Assembly (NCBI GenBank): GCA_947503935.1
Contig: CANNFR010000010.1
Coordinates: 1-64,000, forward strand
DNA: 64,000 bases
Source of the DNA: an uncultured Paracoccaceae bacterium
Lineage (GTDB): Bacteria; Pseudomonadota; Alphaproteobacteria; Rhodobacterales; Rhodobacteraceae
Direction: 5' to 3'
This document shows, piece after piece, positions 40,568 to 49,531 of the stretch (positions within the stretch are counted from its first letter, which is position 1; every line of letters begins with the position of its first letter). The notes beneath the pieces were generated by a model. It was not told the DNA's origin and did not search any database. It saw nothing but the letters and a program-made list of their open reading frames with translations. The position numbers were made by a program, and so were the translations under genes.

Positions 40568-41733
40568 TGTGGAAACATATCGCCTCGAACGCGCTGACTT
40601 TGATGGTTGTGGCGCTGTTCGCGCTGGGGGGCCTTCTGGCCTGGGGGCAGCGGCAATACACCCAGGCCGGGCCATTGGCCGAGCCGATCTGCTTTCAGGT
40701 TGAGCGCGGGTCACGGTTCAGCACCGTGTCCGATGAGCTGGCCGAGCAGGGCGCGATCAGCAATTCGGCGATCTTTCGGATCGGGGCGGATTACGAGGAT
40801 CTGTCGGGGCAGCATAAATTCGGTAGCTATCTGATCCAGCCCGGCGCCTCGATGCAGGAGATCGCGGCGGCCATCACGACCGCCGGGCGCAGCACCTGCG
40901 GCACCGAGATCAACTTTCGGGTGGGCGTGACGACCGCCGAGGTGATCGTGCGCGAGCTGGACCCGGCCACGAACCGCTACAACGAGGTGGTCAGTTTCAA
41001 CCCGGCCGAGGAGGAGGCGCCCGAGGCCTATACCTCGATCACCGACCGGCCTGATGTGCGGTTCCGCATCACGCTTGCGGAAGGCGTGACCAGCTGGCAG
41101 GTGGTGGAAGAGCTGAAGGCGGCCGATTTCCTGGCGGGGGAGGTGGCCGAGATCCCGCCCGAGGGGTCGCTGGCGCCCGACAGCTATGAGGTGACGCCCG
41201 GCACCGAACGGGCCGCCTTGATCGCTGAGATGACCGAGCGGCAGACAGCGATTCTGGCCGAGCTTTGGCAGGCGCGCGACAGCGATGTGCCCTATGCCAG
41301 CCCCGAAGAGGCGCTGATCATGGCCTCGATCGTGGAGAAGGAGACCGGCGTGGCCGAAGAGCGGCGGCAGGTGGCCAGCGTCTTCGTCAACCGGATCGAA
41401 CAGGGGATGCGGCTGCAGACCGACCCGACGGTAATCTACGGGATCACTGAAGGCCGCGCGCCCCTGGGCCGTGGCATTCGGCGGAGCGAGCTGCGGGCCG
41501 AGACGCCCTACAATACCTACGTGATCGACGGGCTGCCGCCGACACCCATCGCCAACCCCGGACGGTTGAGCATCGAGGCCGCGCTGAACCCCGACACCAC
41601 TGATTACCTGTTCTTCGTGGCCGATGGCACCGGTGGACACGCCTTTGCCCAAACGCTTGACGAGCACAACCGCAACGTCGCCCGCTGGCGCGAGATCGAA
41701 GCCGAACAGCAGCAGCAACAGCAGGACAATTAA
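40567..41733 (+). CDS. mltG: Endolytic peptidoglycan transglycosylase MltG
   Basis: This 388-residue membrane-anchored enzyme cuts nascent glycan strands. It has an N-terminal transmembrane helix (about 8-26), then a YceG-type domain with the catalytic Glu in LIMASIVEKETGVAEERRQV and the LQTDPTVIYGI motif. It ends with a Gln-rich tail. It follows fabF with a 1-base overlap; in Rhodobacterales the GTA cluster lies nearby, as seen here. Confidence 0.94.
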   Translation: MWKHIASNALTLMVVALFALGGLLAWGQRQYTQAGPLAEPICFQVERGSRFSTVSDELAEQGAISNSAIFRIGADYEDLSGQHKFGSYLIQPGASMQEIAAAITTAGRSTCGTEINFRVGVTTAEVIVRELDPATNRYNEVVSFNPAEEEAPEAYTSITDRPDVRFRITLAEGVTSWQVVEELKAADFLAGEVAEIPPEGSLAPDSYEVTPGTERAALIAEMTERQTAILAELWQARDSDVPYASPEEALIMASIVEKETGVAEERRQVASVFVNRIEQGMRLQTDPTVIYGITEGRAPLGRGIRRSELRAETPYNTYVIDGLPPTPIANPGRLSIEAALNPDTTDYLFFVADGTGGHAFAQTLDEHNRNVARWREIEAEQQQQQQDN

Positions 41734-41761
41734 CCGCCGGGTCGATTGCGGTCTGAGAGCG

Positions 41762-42310
41762 TCATTCGGTTTTGATCCAACGCATGATGCGCTGGGCGGC
41801 GTCTTTGGCGGAGAGGTTGGTCACATCCAGCTGGATGTAGTTCGATTGCTCCGCGCCCATCAGGACGGCTGCATTCCCGTGATTACGGGCGGCCATCTTG
41901 GGGTCGCGCGGTTTCCGCCTCAGAGCGCGGTCCGCGCCCTGGATGCGCTTTTTGTTTTCGGCAAGCGCGCAATGGATATGGACCACGAATAAAGGCCCGC
42001 GTTCCTGCGCAAGCCTCAGGATGCGCGCCCAGCACTCATCCGCCCACGCGCTGCCTTCGGTCAGCACCTCTGTCAGGATGATTGGTGTGCCGGCGGGTAG
42101 GCCGCAGATAAGCTCATCGGCGATGGTCTGGCTTGCCCGGATTGTTTGGTAGAAGCTGTCGGACTTAAACTCGGTCAGCGCGAAGGCGATATTGTAGAGC
42201 GAATGGTTATCGAGAAGACGACCGCCGAGAAGGTCTGCCAATGCGCGCCCGATGGTGAGTTTTCCGACACCGGGATATCCGTTCAAGACGATAAGCATGG
42301 CCTGATCCAT
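41762..42310 (-). CDS. P-loop kinase-like AAA protein
   Basis: This 182-residue protein has a Walker A motif, NGYPGVGKLTIGRAL (about 9-23), and the downstream lid-like and Arg-rich region KRIQGADRALRRKPRDP, as in small nucleotide or sugar kinases (AAA_33). Substrate unknown. The ATG at 42310 has AGGA just upstream; an ATG 12 bases later is also possible. It lies between mltG and the GTA cluster on the opposite strand. Confidence 0.75.
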   Translation of the reverse strand: MDQAMLIVLNGYPGVGKLTIGRALADLLGGRLLDNHSLYNIAFALTEFKSDSFYQTIRASQTIADELICGLPAGTPIILTEVLTEGSAWADECWARILRLAQERGPLFVVHIHCALAENKKRIQGADRALRRKPRDPKMAARNHGNAAVLMGAEQSNYIQLDVTNLSAKDAAQRIMRWIKTE

Positions 42311-42443
42311 TTTCCTGAGCGTTGCCGGGTTGAAGAGATTTGACCTCACGCTCTGCCGACATCCCAATTAAGATGATGAAATCTTGGCGGTTTTTTCAAG
42401 TTTGGCCGTGGTCTGATCGTTCGCCTCTTCCTTAAACTATGCG

Positions 42444-42498
42444 TTAACCTATTGTTAATAATAAACTTCTTGACTTTCCGGACGGTCCAAAGTATACC
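42444..42498 (+). promoter_or_regulatory. Promoter of the GTA cluster with a CtrA-type box
   Basis: A perfect TTAA-N7-TTAA CtrA motif (42444-42458) is followed by TTGACT (42470-42475), a 17-base spacer and TATACC (42493-42498), a good sigma70-type promoter. The expected start is near 42505, with the first GTA gene at 42600. CtrA is a known regulator of GTA expression in this order; direct binding here is inferred from the motif. Confidence 0.75.
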
Positions 42499-42524
42499 TT
42501 CGGGCATGCTAGAAGAAGTGGGCG

Positions 42525-42553
42525 AGCGGCCAGGGCAACCGGGGCCGCTTTTT
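42525..42553 (+). terminator. Terminator-like hairpin in the GTA leader
   Basis: AGCGGCC (42525-42531) and GGCCGCT (42543-42549) form a hairpin followed by a run of T, between the promoter and the first GTA gene. No gene ends upstream on this strand, so it is not simply the end of a neighbouring transcript; it may attenuate GTA transcription. Confidence 0.7.
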
Positions 42554-42599
42554 CATTTCGCTCGTGCGGAGTTGTGCATGAGAGGCGGGAAGATTGTAT

Positions 42600-42959
42600 A
42601 TGGTTGATGTAAGGCCTCCCGAAGGGGAGGAGCCGCAGGCGCGCAAGCGTTTGGCGGATGTGATGCTTTTTCTTGAAGAAGTCGCAAGCGAGATCGTGGA
42701 CAAGTACCGAGAGGTGATCTCGGGCGATGCTCCACGGCCGAAGGAAGCCCAGGACCTGGCCAACGAGCTTAGGAAGTGGGCCTCACTCGCTTTCGAGGAA
42801 CAGGCGAAAATTGACAAGTTCATCAAAGATCGAAGCCCAGGAACCGCAGACGGCGTCATTGATTTCGGCGCGGTCCGCGCTCAGATCGGGGGCAGGTTGG
42901 CTCAGCTCCGCGCCGCTGGAAACTCAGGAGACTTTCCTGAGGGATCTGACGGAACCTGA
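42600..42959 (+). CDS. GTA terminase small subunit-like protein gp1
   Basis: This 119-residue acidic and helical protein matches RcGTA gp1, which recent work treats as the small terminase. The start at 42600 follows GGGAAG; a TTG two codons upstream is also possible. It overlaps the large terminase gene by about 100 bases. Confidence 0.8.
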   Translation: MVDVRPPEGEEPQARKRLADVMLFLEEVASEIVDKYREVISGDAPRPKEAQDLANELRKWASLAFEEQAKIDKFIKDRSPGTADGVIDFGAVRAQIGGRLAQLRAAGNSGDFPEGSDGT

Positions 42960-44226
42960 GCTGTTGGCACTGCCCTGGATGTTCGATTTCTGGGCATTGC
43001 CGCACCAATTGCCGCCCGAAGGTTGCGAATGGCGCACCTGGGTGATTCTGGGTGGTCGGGGGGCCGGCAAGACGAGGGCGGGGGCCGAATGGGTCCGTTC
43101 GATGGTAGAAGGAGATCGGCCGGAAGAGCCGGGCCAGGCCAGCCGCGTGGCGCTGGTGGGGGAGACCATCGACCAGGTCCGTGAGGTGATGATCTTTGGC
43201 GATAGCGGAATACTGGCCTGTTCGCCGCCCGACCGCAAACCGGTTTGGGAGGCGACGCGCAAACGGCTTGTCTGGCCGAATGGCGCGACCGCACAGGCCT
43301 TTTCCGCCCACGAGCCCGACAGCCTGCGGGGGCCGCAATTCGACGCGGCCTGGGTGGATGAGCTTGCCAAATGGAAGAAGGCGCGAGAGACCTGGGACAT
43401 GCTTCAGTTCGGCCTGCGGCTGGGGGACAAACCCCGCCAGGTCGTCACGACCACGCCGCGCAATGTGGCCGTGTTGAAGGAGGTTCTGGATGCGCCTTCG
43501 ACCGTTGTGACAACGGCGCCGACAGAGGCCAACAAGGCCTATCTGCCGGCGTCCTTTTTGGAAGAGGTCTATGGCCGCTATGCCGGAACGCGGCTGGGGC
43601 GGCAGGAATTGGACGGCGTGCTTCTGGACGATCTGGAAGGCGCGCTCTGGACCAATCAGATGATCGAGGCGGCGCAGATCACCGCTCTGCCCGAGTTTGA
43701 CAGAATTGTGGTTGCAGTTGACCCGCCGGTGACGGGCACCTCGCGTTCGGATGAATGCGGGATCGTCGTGGCGGGTGTCGTGATGGGGAGCAGCCCCGCG
43801 GAATGGCGGGCGGTGGTCTTGCAGGACGCGAGCGTCTCTGGCGCGAGCCCGACGGAGTGGGCCACCGCCGCCATCGCTGCAATGGAGCGCCATGGGGCCG
43901 AGCGCCTGGTGGCCGAGGTGAACCAGGGCGGATCGCTGGTGGAAACGGTAATCCGTCAGATCGACCCGCTGGTGCCGTACCGCGCGGTGCACGCCAGCAA
44001 GGGTAAGAGCCAGCGGGCCGAGCCTGTGGCCGCGCTTTATGAACAGGGGCGCGTGGGCCACGTGAAGGGCCTGGGCGCGCTGGAAGATCAGATGTGCCGG
44101 ATGACGATGACGGGGTATCAGGGCCAGGGCAGCCCCGACCGGGTGGATGCCCTGGTCTGGGCGCTGACCGATCTGATGCTGGACCCCGCCAAGAGCTGGC
44201 GGCAACCGAAACTGCGCGTGCTTTAG
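42859..44226 (+). CDS. GTA terminase large subunit (gp2)
   Basis: This packaging motor ATPase and nuclease has Walker A in WVILGGRGAGKTRAGAEWV and Walker B in FDAAWVDELAKWKKAR. The nuclease-side acidic motif is VAVDPPVTGTSRSDECGIVV. The start is uncertain: I prefer TTG at 42859, which gives about 455 residues and overlaps gp1; the first ATG in the domain is at the downstream ALPWMF. Long upstream frame (to 42727) lies fully in gp1 and is rejected. Confidence 0.9.
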   Translation: MISARSALRSGAGWLSSAPLETQETFLRDLTEPELLALPWMFDFWALPHQLPPEGCEWRTWVILGGRGAGKTRAGAEWVRSMVEGDRPEEPGQASRVALVGETIDQVREVMIFGDSGILACSPPDRKPVWEATRKRLVWPNGATAQAFSAHEPDSLRGPQFDAAWVDELAKWKKARETWDMLQFGLRLGDKPRQVVTTTPRNVAVLKEVLDAPSTVVTTAPTEANKAYLPASFLEEVYGRYAGTRLGRQELDGVLLDDLEGALWTNQMIEAAQITALPEFDRIVVAVDPPVTGTSRSDECGIVVAGVVMGSSPAEWRAVVLQDASVSGASPTEWATAAIAAMERHGAERLVAEVNQGGSLVETVIRQIDPLVPYRAVHASKGKSQRAEPVAALYEQGRVGHVKGLGALEDQMCRMTMTGYQGQGSPDRVDALVWALTDLMLDPAKSWRQPKLRVL

Positions 44227-44327
44227 AGCCGCGTTTTCCCAAGATTTACCGGCGCTTTGAAGACCGCGGCCCTGTCGGCTGCGGCCTTTTTGCTGCTGGG
44301 CATGGCAAAGATGAGGAGCAGGATCAG

Positions 44328-45506
44328 ATGGTATTCGATTTCCTGAAACGGGGTTCGGAAGGTGCCGTGCCAGAGACGAAGGCAAGTGCCGCGGGGCCGG
44401 TCTTTGCCTGGTCGGGGTCCGGCCGGGTGGCGTGGTCGTCGCGCGACAGCGGCACGCTGACGCGGGTCGGGTTTTCCGGCAATCCGGTGGGCTTTCGGTC
44501 GATCAAGCTGATCGCCGAGGCGGCCGCCGCGCTGCCGCTGGTGCTGCAGGATGCCGAGCGCCGCTATGAGATGCACCCGCTTCTGGACTTGATCCGCCGC
44601 CCCAACCCCACACAAGGCAAGGCGGAACTGCTGGAGGCGCTCTATGGGCAGTTGCTGCTGAGCGGCAATGGCTATCTGGAGGCGGTGGACGGGGCTGCGG
44701 GCCTGCCGGTGGAGTTGCATGTGCTGCGCTCGGACCGGATGAGCCTGGTGCCGGGGCCGGATGGCTGGCCGGTCGCCTATGATTACACGGTCGGCGCGCG
44801 CAAGCACCGGTTTGATATGACCGGCGGCCTGGCCCCCGTTCTGCATATCAAGAGCTTCCATCCGCAAGACGACCATTATGGCCTGTCGCCGATGCAGGCG
44901 GCGGCCAACGCGGTTGACGTGCACAATTCGGCCTCAGCCTGGTCGAAGGCGCTCTTGGACAATGCGGCACGGCCCTCGGGCGCGATCGTCTACCGCGGCG
45001 CGGACGGGCAGGGAAGCTTGTCGTCCGATCAGTATGACCGGCTTGTCGACGAGATGGAGAGCTATCACATGGGCGCGCGGAATGCCGGGCGCCCGATGCT
45101 GCTGGAAGGCGGGCTGGATTGGAAGCCGATGGGCTTTTCGCCCTCGGACATGGAATTCCACAAGACCAAGGAAGCTGCCGCGCGCGAGATCGCCCTGGCC
45201 TTCGGCGTGCCGCCGATGCTGATGGGCATCCAGGGGGATGCGACCTATGCGAATTATCAGGAAGCGAACCGCGCGCTTTATCGTCTGACCGTGTTGCCGC
45301 TGGCCACCAAGGTGACGGCGGCGCTGTCGCATTGGCTGTCGGCCTATAGCGGTGAGGCGGTCGAGCTGAAGCCCGATCTGGACCAGGTGCCTGCGCTTGC
45401 CGCCGAGCGGGATACGCAATGGCGCCGGGTGAGCGAGGCCGCGTTCCTGACGGATGCCGAAAAGCGCGCATTGCTGGGCCTGCCGCGCCTGGCCGAAGAG
45501 GAGTGA
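44328..45506 (+). CDS. GTA portal protein (gp3)
   Basis: This 392-residue HK97-type portal forms the DNA channel at the capsid vertex. Motifs include VGFRSIKLIAEAAAALPLVL, LLLSGNGYLEAVDG and AFGVPPMLMGIQGDATYANY. The start MVFDFLKRG at 44328 follows AGGAGCAGGA. A longer frame upstream overlaps the terminase gene and is rejected. Confidence 0.93.
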   Translation: MVFDFLKRGSEGAVPETKASAAGPVFAWSGSGRVAWSSRDSGTLTRVGFSGNPVGFRSIKLIAEAAAALPLVLQDAERRYEMHPLLDLIRRPNPTQGKAELLEALYGQLLLSGNGYLEAVDGAAGLPVELHVLRSDRMSLVPGPDGWPVAYDYTVGARKHRFDMTGGLAPVLHIKSFHPQDDHYGLSPMQAAANAVDVHNSASAWSKALLDNAARPSGAIVYRGADGQGSLSSDQYDRLVDEMESYHMGARNAGRPMLLEGGLDWKPMGFSPSDMEFHKTKEAAAREIALAFGVPPMLMGIQGDATYANYQEANRALYRLTVLPLATKVTAALSHWLSAYSGEAVELKPDLDQVPALAAERDTQWRRVSEAAFLTDAEKRALLGLPRLAEEE

Positions 45507-45510
45507 GCCG

Positions 45511-45768
45511 GTGTCGGTGCGCAGGCGCGGGACCGAGGGCGGCTCGCGGTATCTCTATGAGCCGTTCGAGTTTGCCTCGATTCATCAGGTCGAGGCCCAT
45601 GAGCGGATCGTCGAGAGCCAGCTGGGATCGATCCGAGGGCATTTCGTGCGGCTGGAGGCGGCTGTCGACCGGCTGGAGCGCAGGCTCTGGATGGCGGTCT
45701 ACGGCGTGGCCGCGGTGGTCCTGGCCGAGGTGGCACGGGCGTATATGGATTTCGGTCTAGGAGGTTAG
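45511..45768 (+). CDS. GTA head formation protein (gp3.5-like)
   Basis: This is an 85-residue protein starting at a GTG 4 bases after the portal stop. The mid part, FASIHQVEAHERIVESQLGS, is helical; the C-terminus has a hydrophobic segment, MAVYGVAAVVLAEVARAYMD. It corresponds to the rcc01685-type head formation gene between portal and protease in RcGTA. Confidence 0.8.
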   Translation: MSVRRRGTEGGSRYLYEPFEFASIHQVEAHERIVESQLGSIRGHFVRLEAAVDRLERRLWMAVYGVAAVVLAEVARAYMDFGLGG

Positions 45769-45771
45769 CCG

Positions 45772-46323
45772 ATGGCGAATGAAGACATGAGGGGCGCGGG
45801 GCTTGAGACCAAGTTCTGCCGCGTGGGCGAAGTGACCATGACCGACGGCACGATCATCGAAGGTTATGCCTCGCTGTTCGGGAGTGTCGATCAGGGCGGC
45901 GACGCTGTGCAGAGCGGGGCGTTCAACGCCTCTCTCGGCGCCGGGCGGAAGGTTCGGATGCTGTGGCAGCACGACCCCACACAACCGATCGGCGTCTGGG
46001 ATGAGGTGCGTGAGGATGAGCGGGGCCTTTTCGTGAAGGGCCGCATCCTGACCGATGTGGCGCGCGGCCGTGAGGCGGCGGCGCTGCTTGAGGCAGGGGC
46101 GATCGACGGGCTGTCGATCGGCTACCGCACGAAACGCGCCGAGCGCGATGGGAAGGGGCGGCGGCTCCTTGCCGAGCTGGAGCTTTGGGAGGTGTCGCTG
46201 GTGACCTTTCCGATGCTTCCGCAGGCGCGGGTGGGGGCCAAGGGGGATGACCCCGCGAACGCCGCCTTCCGCGAATTGGCGGAGGCCTTCGAGGAGGCCC
46301 GCCGTCTAATGGCCCGCGACTGA
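45772..46323 (+). CDS. GTA HK97-family prohead protease (gp4)
   Basis: This 183-residue serine protease matures the capsid. It has GYASLFGSVDQGGDAVQSGA, the catalytic His in MLWQHDPTQPIG and the catalytic Ser in AIDGLSIGYRTKRA. It lies directly before the capsid gene, whose N-terminal coiled-coil segment is its likely substrate. Confidence 0.93.
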   Translation: MANEDMRGAGLETKFCRVGEVTMTDGTIIEGYASLFGSVDQGGDAVQSGAFNASLGAGRKVRMLWQHDPTQPIGVWDEVREDERGLFVKGRILTDVARGREAAALLEAGAIDGLSIGYRTKRAERDGKGRRLLAELELWEVSLVTFPMLPQARVGAKGDDPANAAFRELAEAFEEARRLMARD

Positions 46324-46366
46324 CCGCCGCCGGCCGCTCACCACTTTTTCAGAATAGGAACATGCG

Positions 46367-47569
46367 ATGAGCAAGACCGAGACCAAGGCTCGGACCGGGG
46401 AAGGTGTGCCCGGACCGAGCAGCCCGGCGGCGGACGTGAAATCCGCGCTGACCGGGTTCTTGACCGAGTTCAAGAGCTATCAATCCGAAATTTCCACGAA
46501 GCTTCAAAAACAGGAAGAGCGACTGACCATGCTGGACCGCAAGACTGCCCCTATCGGGCGCCCCGCACTTTCCGCGTCTGCCGAGGTAGCAGCGCCCCAT
46601 CAGAAGGCGCTTGACGTCTATCTGCGCACTGGCGACGACAACGCGCTGCGTGGTCTGACCCTTGAGGGCAAGGCGCTGTCGACATCCGTCAATTCCGATG
46701 GCGGCTATCTTGTCGACCCGCAGACCTCTGAGGCGATCCGCGGTGTGCTGAGCTCAACCGCTTCGATCCGGTCGATCGCCAATGTGGTGAACGTGATGTC
46801 GACCTCGTACGACGTTCTGGTCGATCACAGCGATATGGGGTCGGGCTGGGGCACCGAGACCGATCCGGTGAGCGAGACCGGCACGCCGCAGATCGAGCGG
46901 ATCTCGATCGCGCTGCACGAGCTGTCGGCCCTGCCGAAGGCCAGCCAGCGCCTGCTGGATGACAGCGCGTTCGACATCGAGACCTGGCTGGCCGACCGCA
47001 TCGCGCAGAAATTTGCGCGTGCCGAGGCGGCCGCCTTCATCATGGGCGACGGCATCGACAAACCGAAGGGGTTCCTGGCCCACCCGAATATCGATGATCA
47101 GCTGTGGGGCTGGGGCTCGCTGGGGTACATACCGACCGGGGCCGATGGCGATTTCAACAGCACCAATCCGGCTGATGCGATTGTCGATCTGGTCTACGCG
47201 CTGGACGCCGATTACCGCGCCAATGCGACCTTCGTGATGAATTCGAAGACCGCGGGCGCCGTGCGCAAGATGAAGGATGCCGATGGCCGGTTCCTGTGGT
47301 CGGACGGTCTGGCGGCGGGTGAGCCTGCACGCCTGATGGGCTATCCGGTGCTGATCGCCGAGGACATGCCCGACATCGCGTCTGGCGCCGACGCCATCGC
47401 GTTTGGCGATTTCCGCGCCGGGTATACCGTGGCCGAGCGTCCCGATCTGCGGGTGATGCGCGATCCGTTCTCGGCCAAGCCGCACGTGCTGTTTTATGCC
47501 ACCAAGCGTGTCGGCGGCGACGTCAGCGACTTTGCCGCGATCAAACTTCTGAAGTTTGCAACCGCTTAA
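46367..47569 (+). CDS. GTA HK97-family major capsid protein (gp5)
   Basis: This 400-residue capsid protein has an N-terminal scaffolding-like coiled coil (about 20-60: LTEFKSYQSEISTKLQKQEE), likely removed by the protease, and an HK97 fold starting near 75, with STSVNSDGGYLVDPQTSEAI, FIMGDGIDKPKGFLAHP and the C-terminal RVGGDVSDFAAIKLLKFATA. It is followed by an unusually long 180-base gap containing a hairpin. Confidence 0.95.
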   Translation: MSKTETKARTGEGVPGPSSPAADVKSALTGFLTEFKSYQSEISTKLQKQEERLTMLDRKTAPIGRPALSASAEVAAPHQKALDVYLRTGDDNALRGLTLEGKALSTSVNSDGGYLVDPQTSEAIRGVLSSTASIRSIANVVNVMSTSYDVLVDHSDMGSGWGTETDPVSETGTPQIERISIALHELSALPKASQRLLDDSAFDIETWLADRIAQKFARAEAAAFIMGDGIDKPKGFLAHPNIDDQLWGWGSLGYIPTGADGDFNSTNPADAIVDLVYALDADYRANATFVMNSKTAGAVRKMKDADGRFLWSDGLAAGEPARLMGYPVLIAEDMPDIASGADAIAFGDFRAGYTVAERPDLRVMRDPFSAKPHVLFYATKRVGGDVSDFAAIKLLKFATA

Positions 47570-47674
47570 GACGCGGTTCGTGCATGGCCTTTTCGCGTGA
47601 TCCTTCGGGGTGGCGCGGGAAGGTCCGGCGGGTACGCGCCGGGCCGTAGGCCTGCCTCGTGTCGTCTAGCTGCT

Positions 47675-47726
47675 CCCTCCGTCCGAGCGATGCGGGGTGC
47701 GTGCCCGCCTCTTCATGGACGGAGGG
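47675..47726 (+). repeat. Inverted repeat after the capsid gene
   Basis: CCCTCCGTCC (47675-47684) and GGACGGAGGG (47717-47726) form perfect 10-base arms with a 32-base loop, in the largest gap of the otherwise overlapping GTA operon. It could stabilise the capsid mRNA or reduce downstream transcription. It is not a classic terminator, although a T-rich stretch follows. Confidence 0.6.
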
Positions 47727-47751
47727 GCCGGATTTTTCGGAGGTTTCCCCA

Positions 47752-48351
47752 ATGATGCTGATCGAAGAGACGCAGGTGCCGGGCTCGGCCCTGCCGGTGC
47801 AGGAATTCAAGGACCATCTGAGGCTTGCGACGGGCTTTGCCGGCACCGGATCGGCGGACGGTTATCTGGAGGAGCTTTTGCGGGCCGCTCTGGCGGCTGT
47901 CGAGGGCCGGACAGGCAAGGTGCTGTTCACGCGCGATTTTCGCTGGTCGCTGACCGGCTGGCGACAGGGGGATGCGCAGGCATTGCCGGTGGCGCCGGTG
48001 ACCCAGATGCTGTCGGTGGCCGTGACCGACCGCACCGGGACCGAGACGGAGATCGATGCGGGCCGCTATTGGCTTGAGCAGGACATTCAGCGCCCCTGCC
48101 TGCGGGCGACCGGGTCGGCCCTGCCGGCGATCCCGACGGGCGGGACGGCCGAGGTTTGGTTCTCGGCCGGGTTCGGCGCGACCTGGCTGGATATTCCGGT
48201 GGAGCTGCGGCAAGCGGTTCTGCTGGTGGCGGCGGGCTATTTCGAGCGTCGCCACGAGGAAGGCGCCGAGCCAGGCGCGATGCCGTTTGGCGTGATGGCG
48301 CTGATCGAGCGCTGGCGCACAGTGCGCGGATTTGGCGGGGGGCGGTCATGA
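47752..48351 (+). CDS. GTA head-tail connector adaptor (gp6)
   Basis: This 199-residue protein matches phage gp6-like head-tail connectors, with LPVQEFKDHLRLATGFAGTG near the N-terminus and the C-terminal VELRQAVLLVAAGYFERRHE. The start at 47752 follows CGGAGG. It overlaps gp7 by ATGA. Confidence 0.88.
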   Translation: MMLIEETQVPGSALPVQEFKDHLRLATGFAGTGSADGYLEELLRAALAAVEGRTGKVLFTRDFRWSLTGWRQGDAQALPVAPVTQMLSVAVTDRTGTETEIDAGRYWLEQDIQRPCLRATGSALPAIPTGGTAEVWFSAGFGATWLDIPVELRQAVLLVAAGYFERRHEEGAEPGAMPFGVMALIERWRTVRGFGGGRS

Positions 48352-48686
48352 GGCTGCCCGTTCTCAACCGACGCCTGGTGCTGGAGACGCCGCAGCGCGT
48401 CTCTGACGGGGCCGGCGGATTTACCGAAACCTGGGTGGCGTTGGGCGAGCATTGGGCCGAGATCAAGCCCGGAACGGGGCGCGAGACGGCAGGGGAATTC
48501 CTGACGCTGTCGGCGGTGCGGTATCGGATCATCGTGCGCGCCGCGCCTGTGGGCAGCGACGCGCGGCCCAAGGCGGATCAGCGATTTCGCGAGGGTGACC
48601 GGCTTTATCGGATCGCGGCGGTCACCGAACACGACCCGCGCGGCCACTACCTGGTTTGCTTTGCGCGCGAGGAGGAGACGGCATGA
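48348..48686 (+). CDS. GTA head-tail adaptor / head closure protein (gp7)
   Basis: This 112-residue protein of the phage head-tail adaptor family contains RLVLETPQRVSDGAGGFTET and YRIIVRAAP with KADQRFREGDRLYRI. It overlaps both gp6 and gp8 by ATGA, and the start follows from the overlap. Confidence 0.88.
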   Translation: MRLPVLNRRLVLETPQRVSDGAGGFTETWVALGEHWAEIKPGTGRETAGEFLTLSAVRYRIIVRAAPVGSDARPKADQRFREGDRLYRIAAVTEHDPRGHYLVCFAREEETA

Positions 48687-49093
48687 GCTATGGTTCTGCA
48701 GCGGCCCTTCAGGCGGCGGTTTATCAGCGGCTGATGGCCGACAGTGCGGTCGACGCGCTGGTGGGCAGCGCGATCTATGACGCGGTGCCACCGGGCACGC
48801 TGCCCGATACCTATGTAAGCCTTGGCCCCGAAGATGCGCGCGACAGGTCGGACAAGACCGGTGCCGGGGCCGAGCATGATTTTACGGTGAGCGTTGTGAC
48901 CGACGCCGCCGGATTCCAGGCGGCGAAGGACATCGCCGGGGCGGTGACTGACGCATTGGTGGGCGCGGAGTTGATCCTGGCCCGCGGGCGTCTGGTGGAC
49001 CTCTGGTTTCTGCGTGCCCGGGCGCGGCGGGTTGGAGCGGCCGATCAGCGCCGCATCGACCTGTGGTTTCGCGCCCGGGTGGACATTTCTTGA
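48683..49093 (+). CDS. GTA tail terminator-like protein (gp8, DUF3168)
   Basis: This 136-residue DUF3168 protein has LQAAVYQRLMADSAVDALVG, then PDTYVSLGPEDARDRSDKTG and a C-terminal RRIDLWFRARVDIS. The family completes the tail tube at the head junction. The start is set by an ATGA overlap with gp7. Confidence 0.87.
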   Translation: MSYGSAAALQAAVYQRLMADSAVDALVGSAIYDAVPPGTLPDTYVSLGPEDARDRSDKTGAGAEHDFTVSVVTDAAGFQAAKDIAGAVTDALVGAELILARGRLVDLWFLRARARRVGAADQRRIDLWFRARVDIS

Positions 49094-49117
49094 TTTTCTC
49101 AATTCGGAGTGACCGAC

Positions 49118-49531
49118 ATGGCGGCGCAAAGCGGCAAGGACCTTCTCATCAAGCTCGACATGACCGGCGGCGGTCAGTTCGAGACCATCGCGGGGCTGAG
49201 GGCCACGCGGATCAGTTTCAACGCCGAGACGGTCGATGTGACCTCTCTGGAAAGCCAGGGCGGCTGGCGCGAGCTCTTGGCGGGCGCGGGCGTGAAGGCG
49301 GCGGCGATCAGCGGATCGGGCGTGTTCAAGGACGCGGCGACAGATGAGCGTGCGCGGCAGATTTTCTTCGACGGCGAGGTGCCGACCTTTCAGGTGATCA
49401 TCCCTGACTTCGGGATTGTCGAGGGGCCGTTCCAGATGACCTCGATCGAGTACGCGGGCAGCCATAATGGCGAGGCAAGCTATGAGATGTCACTGGCCTC
49501 GGCTGGCGTGATGGTCTTCACGGCGCTCTGA
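49118..49531 (+). CDS. GTA major tail protein (gp9, TP901-1 family)
   Basis: This 137-residue tail tube protein has KDLLIKLDMTGGGQFETIAG, then TVDVTSLESQGGWRELLAGA, and ends with YEMSLASAGVMVFTAL, all TP901-1 tail tube features. The ATG at 49118 follows GGAGTG; a GTG 9 bases upstream is also possible. Confidence 0.92.
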   Translation: MAAQSGKDLLIKLDMTGGGQFETIAGLRATRISFNAETVDVTSLESQGGWRELLAGAGVKAAAISGSGVFKDAATDERARQIFFDGEVPTFQVIIPDFGIVEGPFQMTSIEYAGSHNGEASYEMSLASAGVMVFTAL

